A DNA stretch of 64,000 bases from Saprospiraceae bacterium. GTDB taxonomy: Bacteria > Bacteroidota > Bacteroidia > Chitinophagales > Saprospiraceae. The position numbers and the translations under genes were made by a program. A model generated the notes under the pieces. The model did not search any database. It saw only the letters and a list, made by a program, of their open reading frames with translations, and was not told the DNA's origin. The stretch lies in contig JADJTQ010000010.1 in the NCBI GenBank assembly GCA_016711125.1, forward strand, positions 124,001 through 188,000, in the 5' to 3' direction. Positions 21,301-31,460 of the stretch are shown here, one piece after another (within the stretch, counting starts at the first letter, position 1; every line of letters begins with the position of its first letter).

Positions 21301-21471
21301 TTGCCGGCCCACTTCACTCCAATCCCGTAGCAGATAAGGTGCGGGTTCGTCTGGCATAGAGTTGATGCGGTCAACACCTATTTGAGCAACCTGACCAATC
21401 AAAGCTGAGAATGGCCAGTTGATCACAAGTATCATAATTATTATAATCAAGACTATTTTTATCAATTTCAT
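18337..21471 (-). CDS. Large secreted glycosidase-like protein with LamG domain and T9SS tail
   Basis: 1,044 residues, exported by an N-terminal hydrophobic signal. Residues about 40-560 are helical with many aromatic clusters (GSDWWYDMMPNIYFYQLYDL, EPEAAGTFAWLLYHAY), like an (alpha/alpha)6 glycosidase or lyase; I cannot assign a family. Residues about 560-780 are two Ig/PKD-like domains (PPRIQSLAAEKV, APEILELMSDSRH). A LamG domain covers about 785-960 (AYYPFDGNADDLSGNQLNGL). The last 80 residues are a type A T9SS sorting domain (SVEIYPNPVSSKLSVKIE). It starts eight bases after SusD and is clearly in the same operon, so it probably acts on the glycan that SusCD imports. Confidence 0.85.
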   Translation of the reverse strand: MKLIKIVLIIIIMILVINWPFSALIGQVAQIGVDRINSMPDEPAPYLLRDWSEVGRQYDSFVYDLNKAGEYLPLIFIEDQGINYPGNPSFGLNTYVGSFNQSAGEAINILPSLVGASLLGIDKSNQDGKNWILYSQDFFNHKNGENLYLNNVGAHSGSDWWYDMMPNIYFYQLYDLYGDIGEAEFQFSTIADRMQNAIRQMGGSDTPWQRPSMNYRAWNFIDGRPLASGVVEPEAAGTFAWLLYHAYKETGNKEYLKGTEWSLEFLTNLGTNPSYELQLPYGAYVAAKANAEIGTNYDIEKLLFWIFNRGPLRGWGTIVGTWSGLDVSGLVGEANDLGNDYAFQLNGLQQAGALVPMVRYDKRFARSIAKWVLNLANANRLFYPGFLPSNMQDGSGWSSQNDPRGVLGYEALREKIDGVGPISTGDALKGQWAGTNLSLYSTSSIGYLGSLIEETNVPKILQIDLLKTDFFEDAAFPSFLFFNPYADVREIELSLGEALVDIYDALSEEFILQSVSGQVMIPLPGKTAMSLVYVPAGGQLSTKFNKLISDGTVIDYNQTKIAYNFPPRIQSLAAEKVIVEPSDSLQIFTKATDRETKELQYTYGSDGGLLVGEGSNRKWIVPDSIGIYEIQVYVEDSESQTDTATLQIEVVEEVNFAPEILELMSDSRHTVPGGNIQLNCVAYDQNSDLLTYTWSAEEGTIISDGDKAVWTGPENEGIYVIKVSVTDEEGATVWADISLLVLTYEKPEVANLIAYYPFDGNADDLSGNQLNGLVSGAKLTKDRNGNSSRAYFFDGINDHISVSNTEQLNFDQAITVSLWIKPEKLPDRETFIISHGSWQNRFKLSIIPDRNLRWTLKNSAGQIVDLDSKIRLVQDSIYFITASYDGHFLMIYINGQLESFTTMTGSINKTDFDLEIAQQLPGDQAFNFGGILDEIKLYDYALSPDTILQIYGPLSTSARDLPLSTASVEIYPNPVSSKLSVKIETSQSRPAEFDIVDQFGRICNKGYLYHSVLEEIDVHEYAHGIYYLLIKTQNEFIVRKFIKI

Positions 21472-21479
21472 ATCCTGAT

Positions 21480-22934
21480 CTAATATTCTGGGTTTTGCGT
21501 GAGTAAGGGATTTAAATCAATTTCAGTTTGTGGAATCGGAAATACTTCATGTTTTCCTTTAACAAATCCATCCAACAACTGGTCAGCCACACCCCAGCGG
21601 ACCAAGTCAAAAAAGCGATGCATTTCAAAACCCAACTCGACTTGACGTTCGTGCCTAATCGCCTGAATTAAGCTGCCCTGGTCACTGGTCGAGATGGCAG
21701 GCAACGTATTTTCCGGATCGTCAGACTGCGCCCTGGACCTGGCTCTAACTTCCTCCAGGGGTAAAGCTGCTTCGGAAATTCTTCCCAATTCTGCCAGTGC
21801 TTCTGCTTCCCATAGGAGGACCTCCGCATAACGTATCGCGGTATAATTAATATCGCCATCAGCCTTTTGAGAAACTTCTTCTACCGGTTGTAAATATTTT
21901 CTTGGACTGTGTCCGGTTGATGAGAAAGAGCCGATGTAGCGTGTACCAAAATAATCATCATTTCTGCTCGCAACGGTGTATGAGAGTCTTGGATCACCGG
22001 TTTCAAAGGCATCGACAAATTCTTGGGTCACCTCTGCATAGCCATAACCATCGGGCAACTTTTTGGTAGCCCACCACTGATTGATACTATTTCCCACTCC
22101 GAGTTCGAGATTTTGATGCTGAATCTCCCAAACTGATTCCATATTGTTTTGGGTGTTCTCTCTGAAATTATCCTGATAATCTGGCATTAAACCATAAATA
22201 TTTAATGCTTTAATTTTTGCCACGCTCATGATGACCTGTTCCCAATTTTTCCGATATAGATAAGTCTTTGCCATCAAGCCCAATGCAGCACCACGAGTGA
22301 CACGAAAAACTTCATTGGCTGGATTAGATACCGGCAACAGACCAGATGCTTCTTCGCAGTCAAGAATAATCTGATCGTAAACCAGGCCAACGGGTGTACG
22401 AGGCAGACGGATTTCTTCAGGCGGAATAATCCGGTCAATGAGAGGTACGTCTCCAAAAATCTGGGTCAACATAAAATGGTACCAAGCCCTGAGAAATAGT
22501 GCCTGGCCCCTGATCCGGTTTTTTAAGTCTTCATCGGCCTGAATGAGAGGTGTTTTTTCTATGACTAGATTACACTGAACAATTCCTGCATAGTTCAATT
22601 TCCAAAAATCGTTTAGTTCCTGAGTTCTTGGAGTATGCCGGAATAAATCGACTTCCAAGATTCCTGGTCGTGATCCATCACCTCCAGTAATCGCCTCATC
22701 GGAAGCAACTGTGCCAAATACCCAATAAAAATTATTGTTGTTGTTATTGATTAGTAAGGGTTCGTAACAGGCATTGAGCACTTGTATGGCATCTTCAGCC
22801 GACTTAAAAAAAGAACCCGCATCGAGTCTACCAAGCGGCTCCTTATCGAGTGCTTTATCACAACCTGCTATTGCCAACACAACAAAAGCGAGGCAGCAAA
22901 ATCCGGATAAGTATTTTATAGTCCTTAGCCTCAT
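21480..22934 (-). CDS. susD: SusD/RagB-family outer-membrane glycan-binding lipoprotein
   Basis: A 484-residue SusD homologue of normal length. The lipobox is AIAGC (Cys about 25). The SusD_N part contains SFFKSAEDAIQVLNACYEPL and the helical TPR-like core (RIRGQALFLRAWYHFMLTQI). The C-terminal RagB domain ends with the usual ELGFEMHRFFDLVRWG and VFPIPQTEIDLNP. It caps the SusC barrel at the cell surface and binds oligosaccharide. Three bases separate it from the SusC stop. An Asn run (NNNNNN near residue 63) is encoded by an AAY repeat, a minor oddity in a surface loop. Confidence 0.95.
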   Translation of the reverse strand: MRLRTIKYLSGFCCLAFVVLAIAGCDKALDKEPLGRLDAGSFFKSAEDAIQVLNACYEPLLINNNNNNFYWVFGTVASDEAITGGDGSRPGILEVDLFRHTPRTQELNDFWKLNYAGIVQCNLVIEKTPLIQADEDLKNRIRGQALFLRAWYHFMLTQIFGDVPLIDRIIPPEEIRLPRTPVGLVYDQIILDCEEASGLLPVSNPANEVFRVTRGAALGLMAKTYLYRKNWEQVIMSVAKIKALNIYGLMPDYQDNFRENTQNNMESVWEIQHQNLELGVGNSINQWWATKKLPDGYGYAEVTQEFVDAFETGDPRLSYTVASRNDDYFGTRYIGSFSSTGHSPRKYLQPVEEVSQKADGDINYTAIRYAEVLLWEAEALAELGRISEAALPLEEVRARSRAQSDDPENTLPAISTSDQGSLIQAIRHERQVELGFEMHRFFDLVRWGVADQLLDGFVKGKHEVFPIPQTEIDLNPLLTQNPEY

Positions 22935-22937
22935 TTT

Positions 22938-25900
22938 TTAAAAGTTGACATTTAAACCAAAAATAAATGTGCGCGGAGCTGGCACCGAGCCCCAGTCAAT
23001 GCCTACCGCAAGATCTGAACTTACATTAAATCCTCTCGTATCATTGGAGTTGGCCTGAATTTCAGGATCTAGCCCTGAATATTTTGTCCAGGTAAATGCA
23101 TTCTGCGCCGTTGCATAGATCCGCAAACCCCTAATGGCTGGGGATTTGATCAAAGTACCCAGATCGTATCCAATCGTTATATTTTTTAAGCGCAGATAAG
23201 ACGCATCTTCTAAGAAACGGGTGGATATTCTTCTATTTCCATTACGATCATCGATGCTTACTTTCGGTATTTCGGTATCGGTGTTTTCCGTAGTCCATCT
23301 ATTTAAAATGTCACGATACGAATTGAAGCCTCGTGATTGGGTTTCATACGCAAAGTTGCCGTACAAAAAATAAACATCATTGCCATAGACGCCCTGGAAA
23401 AATAAAGAGAGATCAAAATTCTTGTAATTAAAATTGGCGGATAAACCATAAATAAAATCGGGAAAAGGATCACCAACGTGTGACCGGTCCTTGTCATTGA
23501 TCATATTGTCTCCATTCAGATCAACGAATTTTACATCTCCCGGGCGGGTATCTTCCGTTTGAAACGCACTGGCATCAATGTCTGCCTGTGACTGAAAAAG
23601 TCCATCTGCCTGATACAGAAAAAATGATCCCAGAGGATAGCCTGGTTCGGTCTTGGTAATCGGACCATCAGAAAGGCCGAAGCCTCCCAAAATGGGTTCA
23701 CTTTCAGACAACGCTAGCACTTTATTGCTCACTGTTGAAATGTTGCCTCCCAACTCATAGCGTAATTGACCTACCGATTGACGCCAATTGAGGCTAAATT
23801 CCAATCCCTTATTTTCGACCTCACCGGCGTTGACAAAAGGTGGATTAATAGCCCCGGCCGTTTGAGGCAAAGGCACCCTAACCAGGACATCGGTGGTCTT
23901 TTTATAGTAGTAGTCAGCTACCACGGAGATCTTGTCTTCAAACAAACTGAGCTCGATGCCAAAGTCTGTTTGTGTGGTGGTTTCCCACTTTATTTTATCA
24001 TTGCCGGTCTCCAATAGTTTTGCACCGGTCACAATCCCTCCATTACCATTCGGATAGACAAACACTCCCGTCTGAACCAAAGAACTATAGGGGTACAGAC
24101 CAATCTCCTGATTTCCAAGCTCCCCATAACTGGCACGAAATTTCAGATGGGAAATAAAAGGAATATTAAAAAAAGATTCGCTGGAGATATTCCAGGCTAC
24201 CGATACACTGGGAAAGGTACCGTACCTATTTTGGGGTCCGAAACGAGAAGATCCATCCCTTCTTATTCCTCCGTTAACTACGTATTTATTTTTATAACTG
24301 TAACCTATTTGTCCGAAATAAGAAAGCAGACCCCACTCAGAAGCCACACCGGAAGCGCCGATATCACCCAGGTTTTGATTAAGACCATTGTCAATAAAAC
24401 GAAAATTAGGTGCCGTATTAAACAAATTTCTTGCGGACGCCCCAAGATAATCTGTCCGGTTCTCAATCACTTCAGTACCGAGAAGGCCCGTAACGCGGTG
24501 GTTACCAAAGTTACGGGTATAGTCAAGAGTGCTGTTCCAAACCAGATTCCGATCTGTGACCGAGCCTTCCGATAAGGAAGTGGGGTCATAAATGGCTGCT
24601 GAAAGTCTTTCCTTAAAAATGCTTTCTCTGCGAAACAAAAGATCAAGCCCCAAAGAGGTTTTAAAAGTCAAGTCTTTTAGAATGTTCAATTCGGCAAAAA
24701 CATTTCCAAAGATGCGGTATCGCTGCACGTTCCAATGAGTGGCATTAATAAAGGCCAAAGGATTTGCATTACCATCTCCGTACAAAACTGGATCTCCCAA
24801 ATTTGCTGAGGTCGGAATCAATTGACCCTGAGCATCGTATACGGGAAAAACAGGTGCCGCAATCAAAGCATAACGTATACCACTTAATTCATTTCCTGGG
24901 CCAGCACCGTCTCCGGAACTCCCTATGACGTCACGATCTGCAAAGGAAAAGGAGAGATTATTTCCAATTTTAATCCATTTATTACGAATATCTCCGTTAA
25001 ACCGGATCAGATACTTATCAAACCGCTGTCCTTTAAATACACCTTCCTGATTAAAGTATTCGCCCATTAAATAGAACTGGCTATTCTCACCTCCAGCCGA
25101 TGCAGTCAAGACATGTTTCTGAGTGGGTGCAGCCTGAAACACCTGACTAAGCCAATCGATATCAGGTAGTTGGTTCAAAATGCCCGGATCATACAAGGGC
25201 ACTTGCCGGATAGGATCTCGAAGGATATTGGCATTGGCTATGGCTTCATTCCGAATCACTAAATATTCGGAAGCATTTAAGAGCTCCGGTAAACGATTTG
25301 CCTCCTGGATGCCGTAGTAAGATTGGAGCCCAAATTGAGGAGCCCCTTTGCTGCCTTTTTTGTAGTAATTAAAATAACACCGTTGGCAGCCCTTGCACCA
25401 TATATAGATGCGGATGCTCCATCTTTCAGAATTTCGATGGATTCAATATCCGACGTTGAAAACATATTAATGGAACCGGTAGTCGGCACACCATCTACCA
25501 CATAAAGTGGATTGTTATTGCCAATAGTGCCAGCTCCGCGGATCCGTACGGCAATGTCATCGCCTGGGGCTCCGGTCGCTTGAGTCACTTGCAAGCCGGA
25601 CACCTGACCCTGCAGTGCCTGATCAAAGCCAAGTACCGGTAGCCGTTCAATATCCTTTGATTTAATGGAGGCAATGGCGCTGGAAATATTACTCTTGATT
25701 TCTTTTCGATATCCAGTCACTACAACATCTTCAATCATTTGGACATCTGGTAGTAATTCAATTTCGAGCAGGGTTCTTGACTGAATGGGAACCACCTGCT
25801 CATGGTATCCAATATAACTGAAGACCAGTGTATCCTCTGGATTGGTCTCTAGTATAAAATCACCATCAAGCCCAGTCACGGTACCCCTTTGGGATCCTTT

Positions 25901-26047
25901 CACCAAGACATTAACCCCGATCAGTGCTAACTTATCTTCTCCTGAGATCACACTACCCGTTACATTCCATTGTTGGCCATTTATATTGGCCAGGATGGTG
26001 GTCATCATAACAGGGATGCAAATTGCCGCCCGTAACAACAGGTTCAT
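22938..26047 (-). pseudogene. susC: SusC/RagA TonB-dependent receptor, frameshifted in T6 at 25356-25361
   Basis: About 1,037 residues when joined. The order is signal peptide (ends near QQ at 25), CarboxypepD_reg-like domain (28-105, GVNVLVKGSQRGTVTGLDGD), TonB box region (IEDVVVTGY), plug domain (LQGQVSGLQVTQ, LYVVDGVP, ILKDGASASIYGARAANGVI) and a 22-strand barrel ending FIFGLNVNF. After ILITTKK the frame is lost; adding one A to the A6 run (T6 on the plus strand) restores GSKGAPQFGLQSYYG and leads without gap into the downstream open frame. All barrel sequence is conserved, so a consensus error is at least as likely as inactivation. It imports glycan across the outer membrane with SusD and is divergent from an AraC regulator. 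Confidence 0.9.
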
Positions 26048-26081
26048 TTGATGTTTCTTTAAAGCAGTATAGTATAAAAAA

Positions 26082-26118
26082 TTGCAGCGTTGGTGGATGT
26101 AGAAATCCGTCGTTGCAA
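26082..26118. promoter_or_regulatory. Imperfect dyad in the susC-araC divergent region
   Basis: TTGCAGCG at 26082-26089 faces CGTTGCAA at 26111-26118, a 7-of-8 inverted match, with a smaller GGAT/ATCC pair inside. It lies 35-70 bases upstream of susC and upstream of the AraC gene, the right place for an operator read by the adjacent regulator. AraC proteins often bind direct rather than inverted sites, so the assignment is tentative. Confidence 0.35.
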
Positions 26119-26308
26119 GATAGTGACATTACCAGGTAAATTATGATACTATTAAGCTATAAAATTGTACTTTAGTGAATCAACGGTCTGTGCCAGACAA
26201 GGGGCCATTTTTAATGACCATACTTGGTTGATTTTCCTCCAGGATAGCGGGAATCAACATCTGGTAACCTCCGGAATCGACTATCTTTTAATTATCAATT
26301 TAGGGATT

Positions 26309-27283
26309 ATGAAGATATTTCAGGAAATTACTCCAGTTGCCCATTCAGATGTGTTTGTCATACTTGATTCGATCAATAAGGGTTTCGATTATCCGATTCA
26401 CAATCATCCGGAATTTGAAATTACCCTGGTCATGAACACTTCTGGTAATCGCATCGTGGGTGATTCGAGTGAAAAATTCTACGATCAGGATTTGGTACTA
26501 ATCGGCCCCTATTTGTTTCATAAATGGGACGACGACCTGCAAGACCTTCAAAATGAAGAGGATTGCCGGGTCATTACCATCCAGTTTGACATGAACTTAT
26601 TTGATGGCTCACTTTTGGGTAAACAACCATTTGCTGCGATTCAAAATCTATTAAAAAATTCTAGTCGGGGCATTCGATTCACTGGCAGCACTTTGGAGCA
26701 TGCCAAAAAAATAATGCTTCGGTTAACTGCCTTAAAAGGCATCGAAAGTATCATTGAGTTCCTAAGTTTGCTCGACCTTCTTTCTGCATCTAAGTCGCAT
26801 GAATATCTTACCAGTGTTGGATTTGAAAACGAACTTTTTCAAGCCAACAGCAGCCGGCTCCATGCAGCGTATCAATATATCCTAAGGAACTTCAAGAATC
26901 CTGATTTTCGAATGCGTGAGGTTTCAGACCACCTTTGCCTTAGTGATTCGGCATTTAGTCATTTTTTTAAAAAATGTACCAATCGCAATTTTTCTGAATT
27001 CCTGATCGAAACCCGGCTTGGAAATGCCTGCAAACTTTTAATTGACACTGATCGCTCGGTGGCTCAGATTAGTTTTGAATCAGGATTTAATAATCTTGCG
27101 AACTTCAACCGTTCCTTTAAGAAAAAACATCAGTGCTCACCCAAAGTCTATAGAAGTAATTATCAACTCGCCAATTCATTCGATTGGACCAATCAAATTA
27201 CTCCTGGCCAATTTCTGCCTCACTCCTCTGAAAACAATGAAATGAAGCCCGCCCAATATGCAACAAGATTGGATCATCACTAA
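26309..27283 (+). CDS. AraC-family transcriptional regulator with cupin-like sensor
   Basis: 324 residues from the ATG at 26309. The frame is open from 26165, but the 48 extra codons are not protein-like and MKIFQEITPVAHSDVF is the natural start. An N-terminal cupin-type sensing domain (IHNHPEFEITLVMNTSGNRI, about residues 30-50) is followed by two AraC helix-turn-helix motifs (FRMREVSDHLCLSDSAFSHF and VAQISFESGFNNLANFNRSF, about 210-290). It is divergent from susC and probably controls the SusCD operon, with the sulfatase cluster downstream on its own strand also a candidate target. Confidence 0.92.
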   Translation: MKIFQEITPVAHSDVFVILDSINKGFDYPIHNHPEFEITLVMNTSGNRIVGDSSEKFYDQDLVLIGPYLFHKWDDDLQDLQNEEDCRVITIQFDMNLFDGSLLGKQPFAAIQNLLKNSSRGIRFTGSTLEHAKKIMLRLTALKGIESIIEFLSLLDLLSASKSHEYLTSVGFENELFQANSSRLHAAYQYILRNFKNPDFRMREVSDHLCLSDSAFSHFFKKCTNRNFSEFLIETRLGNACKLLIDTDRSVAQISFESGFNNLANFNRSFKKKHQCSPKVYRSNYQLANSFDWTNQITPGQFLPHSSENNEMKPAQYATRLDHH

Positions 27284-27661
27284 CCTCTAAATAAAATTAT
27301 ACAGGTCTTCTCTAATCTCTAATGGTGTATATTACAAATTGCATTCAAAGGATCCAGCAGCAGCGACAATGTTTTTTTTACCTTAGTCCAGGCTCTTAAA
27401 CTTTAGGCAGGAATCTATGTCGGCTGGAATGGAGAAGAACGTAAGAGGACTGATACCGGAACGCCAACAAAAAATACTTTGAAAAATAATTTCATACTTA
27501 AATTAATCAGCTCAGAACATTGCGGTTTATACCTAATGAATGTCTCCTGAGATCAATCATTCACGGAAAATGCGTTATCTTACTCCCGACATCCAATAGT
27601 TCAACTCCCAGAATACTGCAATCAGATCAAACAATTTGGCCACATCCCAAGATAAGATTAT
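27284..27661. other. Intergenic region before sulfatase
   Basis: No gene is supported in these 378 bases. A short open stretch around 27415-27500 reads like protein (GIYVGWNGEERKRTDTG) but has no start or extent, and could be debris of a lost gene. The promoter of the sulfatase cluster should lie in the last 100 bases. Confidence 0.4.
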
Positions 27662-29288
27662 ATGACAAAGTGCCCGGTGCATTATCGATTGCTCAGTATA
27701 CTTTTATTGGTACTTGTCCTCTTCGCAGGTTGCCGGCCAGCAAAGTCGTCCAGACCTAATATCTTGCTGATCATGACCGATCAACAACCGGTGAGCTGCG
27801 TTGGCGCTTATGGTAATTCCCAAATCAAAACACCCTATCTGGATCAATTGGCTGAAGAAGGGCACCTCATGCGTAACTTCTATATTGCTGCTTTTCCGTG
27901 TAGTCCATCAAGAGCCTCGTTACTGAGTGGCAGGTATTTGCATCATCACAATGTCTCCACCAACAATGTACGGATGGACCCAAGTATTCCTGTGATGGGC
28001 CAGATACTGGGAGCAGCCGGATACAGGACTGGATATTTTGGAAAAGCCCATCTTGGTGGTTCGATGTACGTGGGCCGGACCGGTGGAGATGGTATCGACT
28101 ATTTACATACTCCTGGAGAAACACCAGATCCTGTCGGTGATGCGATTCGCGATTATTGGTACCACGAGCGGATTGAAACTGATTCAGGCTGGTCCAGCCA
28201 ACGGCATGAGGGCGGTCCTGGTGAAGATCAGGCTCAGCTTGGCTTCGATCAGTGGAAGGGTGGCTGGAAACATTATAAAGATTGGTTAATTCAACACGGT
28301 CAGGAAGCATTTGCCCGGGTGGCTGGAAATCACGATGACTTTCAATCAGCCCCCGAAGGTGAGCATATGTTCTCGCAACTCGGGCCGGAATATCATATGG
28401 CGCATTTTTTTACCGACCAAACGGAAGCCTTCATTCAAGAAAATAGCAAGAAGCCCCTGGGCAGCAGTCTTGTCCTATTTTGGACCTCACCTCCCGGTAG
28501 CACCACCGAAGCCATGGGACACTCTTTTTTCGTTGGCAGAAATAAATCTTCCTCCCAATTTTCACGATGACCTAAAAGACAAACCAAAGAGACAAAAAGA
28601 AATCAGTGCGGGGTACTTTCAAAGCCCATGGAATCAAGACCAGTATAAAGATTATATAAGACGATACTGGGGCTATTGTGGTTATATTGACCAGGAGATC
28701 GGCCGGATTTTTAATTCATTAAAGAAGTCAGGACAATGGGAAAATACTTTTATTGTCTTTACTTCTGACCATGGTGATATGTTAACCGCCCATGGTATGA
28801 TTTTTAAACTGGGGTCAAATGGCTACGAGGAACTATTTCGCGTACCGGCAATTTTCAAAATTCCTGGAATAAAAGGCGTTGGTTCGGAATATAGCGCCCT
28901 GACTTCTTCAATTGATATCTTACCAACTATTTTGCATGCTGCCCAAATCCAAGCTCATCAAGGTATAGATGGTGAGAATCTATTACCAATCTTTAATCAT
29001 CAACAAAGTTCGGTTCGTGATTTTGTGTTTTCAGAGATTCATAGCACAGGCCAAGACGGAAAAACGATCATTTGCCGAAATATGCAGTTTAAATATGTCT
29101 ACCACTGGCTTTCACAAGATGTCGATGAATTATATGATCTTACCAAAGATCCAGGTGAGCTGATTAATTTGATTTCCGATGCTCAACATCGTGAGACGGT
29201 TCAATTAATGCAGAATAAAATTATCCAGTGGAGCCGCGAAACAAATCATCATTACGCTGACTTAATTAGTAAAAAAGCCTCTTTATAA
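27662..29288 (+). pseudogene. Sulfatase lipoprotein, frameshifted in C4 at 28453-28456
   Basis: About 540 residues when joined. A lipobox (LFAGC, Cys about 24) anchors it in the envelope. The sulfatase fold starts with RPNILLIMTDQQP. The formylglycine motif CSPSR (Cys 80) is intact, followed by ASLLSGRY. The alkaline-phosphatase-type metal site DHGDMLTAHGM sits in the second part. The frame breaks at AAGAAGCCCC: with three Cs instead of four, translation continues as KKPWAAVLSYFGPHLPVAPP, which is the expected family sequence. The encoded enzyme would remove sulfate from a glycan, matching the nearby SusCD system. It is followed after 11 bases by the dehydrogenase-like gene. Confidence 0.88.
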
Positions 29289-29299
29289 ATATATAAAGC

Positions 29300-31423
29300 A
29301 TGAAATTAACCTTCCCAAATAAAAGCTATCACGGGCCGATCAAATTGTTAGGTTTCGCTTACCTAATATTTTTGCTATCATGCTCCGAACCGCTTTATGA
29401 TCCGTCAAAAAGCCCGGAGGAAACCGTAGCTGGATTTTTAATCTCACCTGATTTCGTGGTGGATGTCTTTGGAGCCGAACCATATGTAACTGATCCGGTA
29501 GACATGATTATTGACCAAAAAGGAAGAATTTACGTAGTAGAAATGCCTGATTATCCTTTTAAACCCGAACCAGGCCAGGGCCAAGGTCGCATCAGACAAC
29601 TATTTGATGATAATCAGGATGGTCGAATCGATCGCTCAACCATATTTGCGGATCACATTAGCGAAGCCACCAGCGTGCACCCATGGAAGGATGGATTGCT
29701 TGTCGCAGCTGCTCCGAATATTTCGTGGATGATCGACACCGATAATGATGGTACCGCTGACTCGACTGAGATTCTTTTTACCGGATTTTTTGAAAATAAT
29801 TCTGAAGCACAAATCACCAATCTGAAATTCATGCCCGACAATTGGATCTATGCTTCCAATAATGGTCAAGGAGGTGAAGTGAAATATTCACAGGATACCT
29901 CCACCAAAGCTATATCGGTGGCAGGTGGTGATTTTCGGTTTCGTTTGGATCAGGGAAAATACGAACTGGTAAGCGGGCCGGCCCAATTTGGCCATGCTTT
30001 TAATGACCGTCTTCATCGGTTTGTTACCCAAAACACTTTGCACATGAGGCATCCGGTTATTCCTTGGAAATACTTGCAGCGTAATCCTTTTATTCCTGTT
30101 AAAAACGCCACCTTGAATATTTCCGATCATGATCTTGAGATGTTTCAATTGACTCCTCCGCCATACTGGCGGGCTGAACGAACAAGGCGCAGACAGCAAT
30201 CATATGATGAACAAGGCTTGGGAAGAATGGAATATGCGGAGGATCATTTTACAGGGGCTTCCGGAAGTACCTTTTATGGTGGTCATACTTTTCCGCCATC
30301 GTACTACGGATCGATTTTTATGGGTGACGTTGCCGGCAACTTGATTCACCGGGACCTATTAGTTCCGTTAGTTGGAAGTCCAACCTATGTTGCAAAAAGA
30401 GCTACTCCCGAGACAACCCAAGAATTTTTAACTTCAAACGACTCCTGGTTTCGACCGGTACATTTTTACGTGGGTCCGGATGGTTATCTATATGTTATTG
30501 ATTTTTACCGGCAACATATTGAGACACCTCTCTCGATACCCGAAGATCTCAAAGCTGACATGGATTTTCTGGAGGGAAGTGATCGCGGTAGAATTTACCG
30601 GATCCGTCCGGTTAAAGGATCGATAACCAGTCGTTTTGATGATTTGAGTGAAAGCACCAATGATGCATTAATTGCTCTTCTTAAACATCCTAATCGCTGG
30701 CAACGGCTCCAGGCTCAAAGATTAATTTTGGAAAGACAAGCAACGGATCTGATCGCTCCGCTTAAGCAATTATTCAATTCAGATCAGAATGAATTGACCA
30801 GGTTGCATGCTCTATTTTGCCTGGAAGGTCTTGGTGCCTGTGATCGGGATCTCATAAACCAGGCGATCCAAGATCCCTCACCAACTTTACGGGAACAAGC
30901 GATTCTACTTGCCGAAAATCTAACTGATGGACAATCTTTAATAATTCCGTTACTTAACGATCCCGATATCAGGGTATCGTTTCAAGCTTGTTTGAGTGCA
31001 GGTGATTTTGATGGGCCACCGGTAAAGGAAGGTTTAAAAAAAATGGTGCTTCAACATAGTCAGGATGCTTGGTTTCAATTGGCCATCCTAAGCTCTCGCA
31101 ACGGCTCTTCTTTTGAATTTCTGGCTGATCTCACTAAGCATTCATCTTTATTTCGAGCCCCTGACTCTCTCCAGGCAAAATTCATTCATGATATGTCCTA
31201 TATCATTGGTCTTCGACAAGACCCTAATGAGCTCTCGGAAATGCAAAGTTTCTTGAGTCAACCAAATCCAATGGATCTCACCAATCAAGAAATGGCCTTT
31301 TTTGGTTTTCTTCAAGGAATAAAAAAGTCAGAAAATAAAACAGCACTAACTCCTTTTCTGGCAAAGAGATTACAAGAACTTAAAGCAATCAATTCCGAGA
31401 AATGGAAAGATTTTGATTGGTGA
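29300..31423 (+). CDS. PVC-type membrane dehydrogenase propeller with HEAT repeats (lipoprotein)
   Basis: 707 residues with a lipobox (FLLSC, Cys about 29). Residues about 45-440 form a beta-propeller of the type found in planctomycete-like membrane-bound dehydrogenases (FLISPDFVVDVFGAEPYVTD, GRIYVVEMPDYPF, HFYVGPDGYLYVIDFYRQHI). Residues about 455-650 are HEAT-like helical repeats (NDALIALLKHPNRWQRLQAQ, TLREQAILLAEN). Many relatives end in a c-type cytochrome domain; here I find no CxxCH motif, so any electron acceptor must be separate. The HiPIP-like gene just downstream on the other strand is a possible partner. The gene is likely co-transcribed with the sulfatase. Confidence 0.82.
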   Translation: MKLTFPNKSYHGPIKLLGFAYLIFLLSCSEPLYDPSKSPEETVAGFLISPDFVVDVFGAEPYVTDPVDMIIDQKGRIYVVEMPDYPFKPEPGQGQGRIRQLFDDNQDGRIDRSTIFADHISEATSVHPWKDGLLVAAAPNISWMIDTDNDGTADSTEILFTGFFENNSEAQITNLKFMPDNWIYASNNGQGGEVKYSQDTSTKAISVAGGDFRFRLDQGKYELVSGPAQFGHAFNDRLHRFVTQNTLHMRHPVIPWKYLQRNPFIPVKNATLNISDHDLEMFQLTPPPYWRAERTRRRQQSYDEQGLGRMEYAEDHFTGASGSTFYGGHTFPPSYYGSIFMGDVAGNLIHRDLLVPLVGSPTYVAKRATPETTQEFLTSNDSWFRPVHFYVGPDGYLYVIDFYRQHIETPLSIPEDLKADMDFLEGSDRGRIYRIRPVKGSITSRFDDLSESTNDALIALLKHPNRWQRLQAQRLILERQATDLIAPLKQLFNSDQNELTRLHALFCLEGLGACDRDLINQAIQDPSPTLREQAILLAENLTDGQSLIIPLLNDPDIRVSFQACLSAGDFDGPPVKEGLKKMVLQHSQDAWFQLAILSSRNGSSFEFLADLTKHSSLFRAPDSLQAKFIHDMSYIIGLRQDPNELSEMQSFLSQPNPMDLTNQEMAFFGFLQGIKKSENKTALTPFLAKRLQELKAINSEKWKDFDW

Positions 31424-31460
31424 TTATTTGCAATCAATAATGAATCAGAAATCAGAAATC

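Noticed and set aside
24147..24575. Plus-strand open frame of 142 codons
   Set aside because: Antisense to the SusC barrel; no domain or plausible start.
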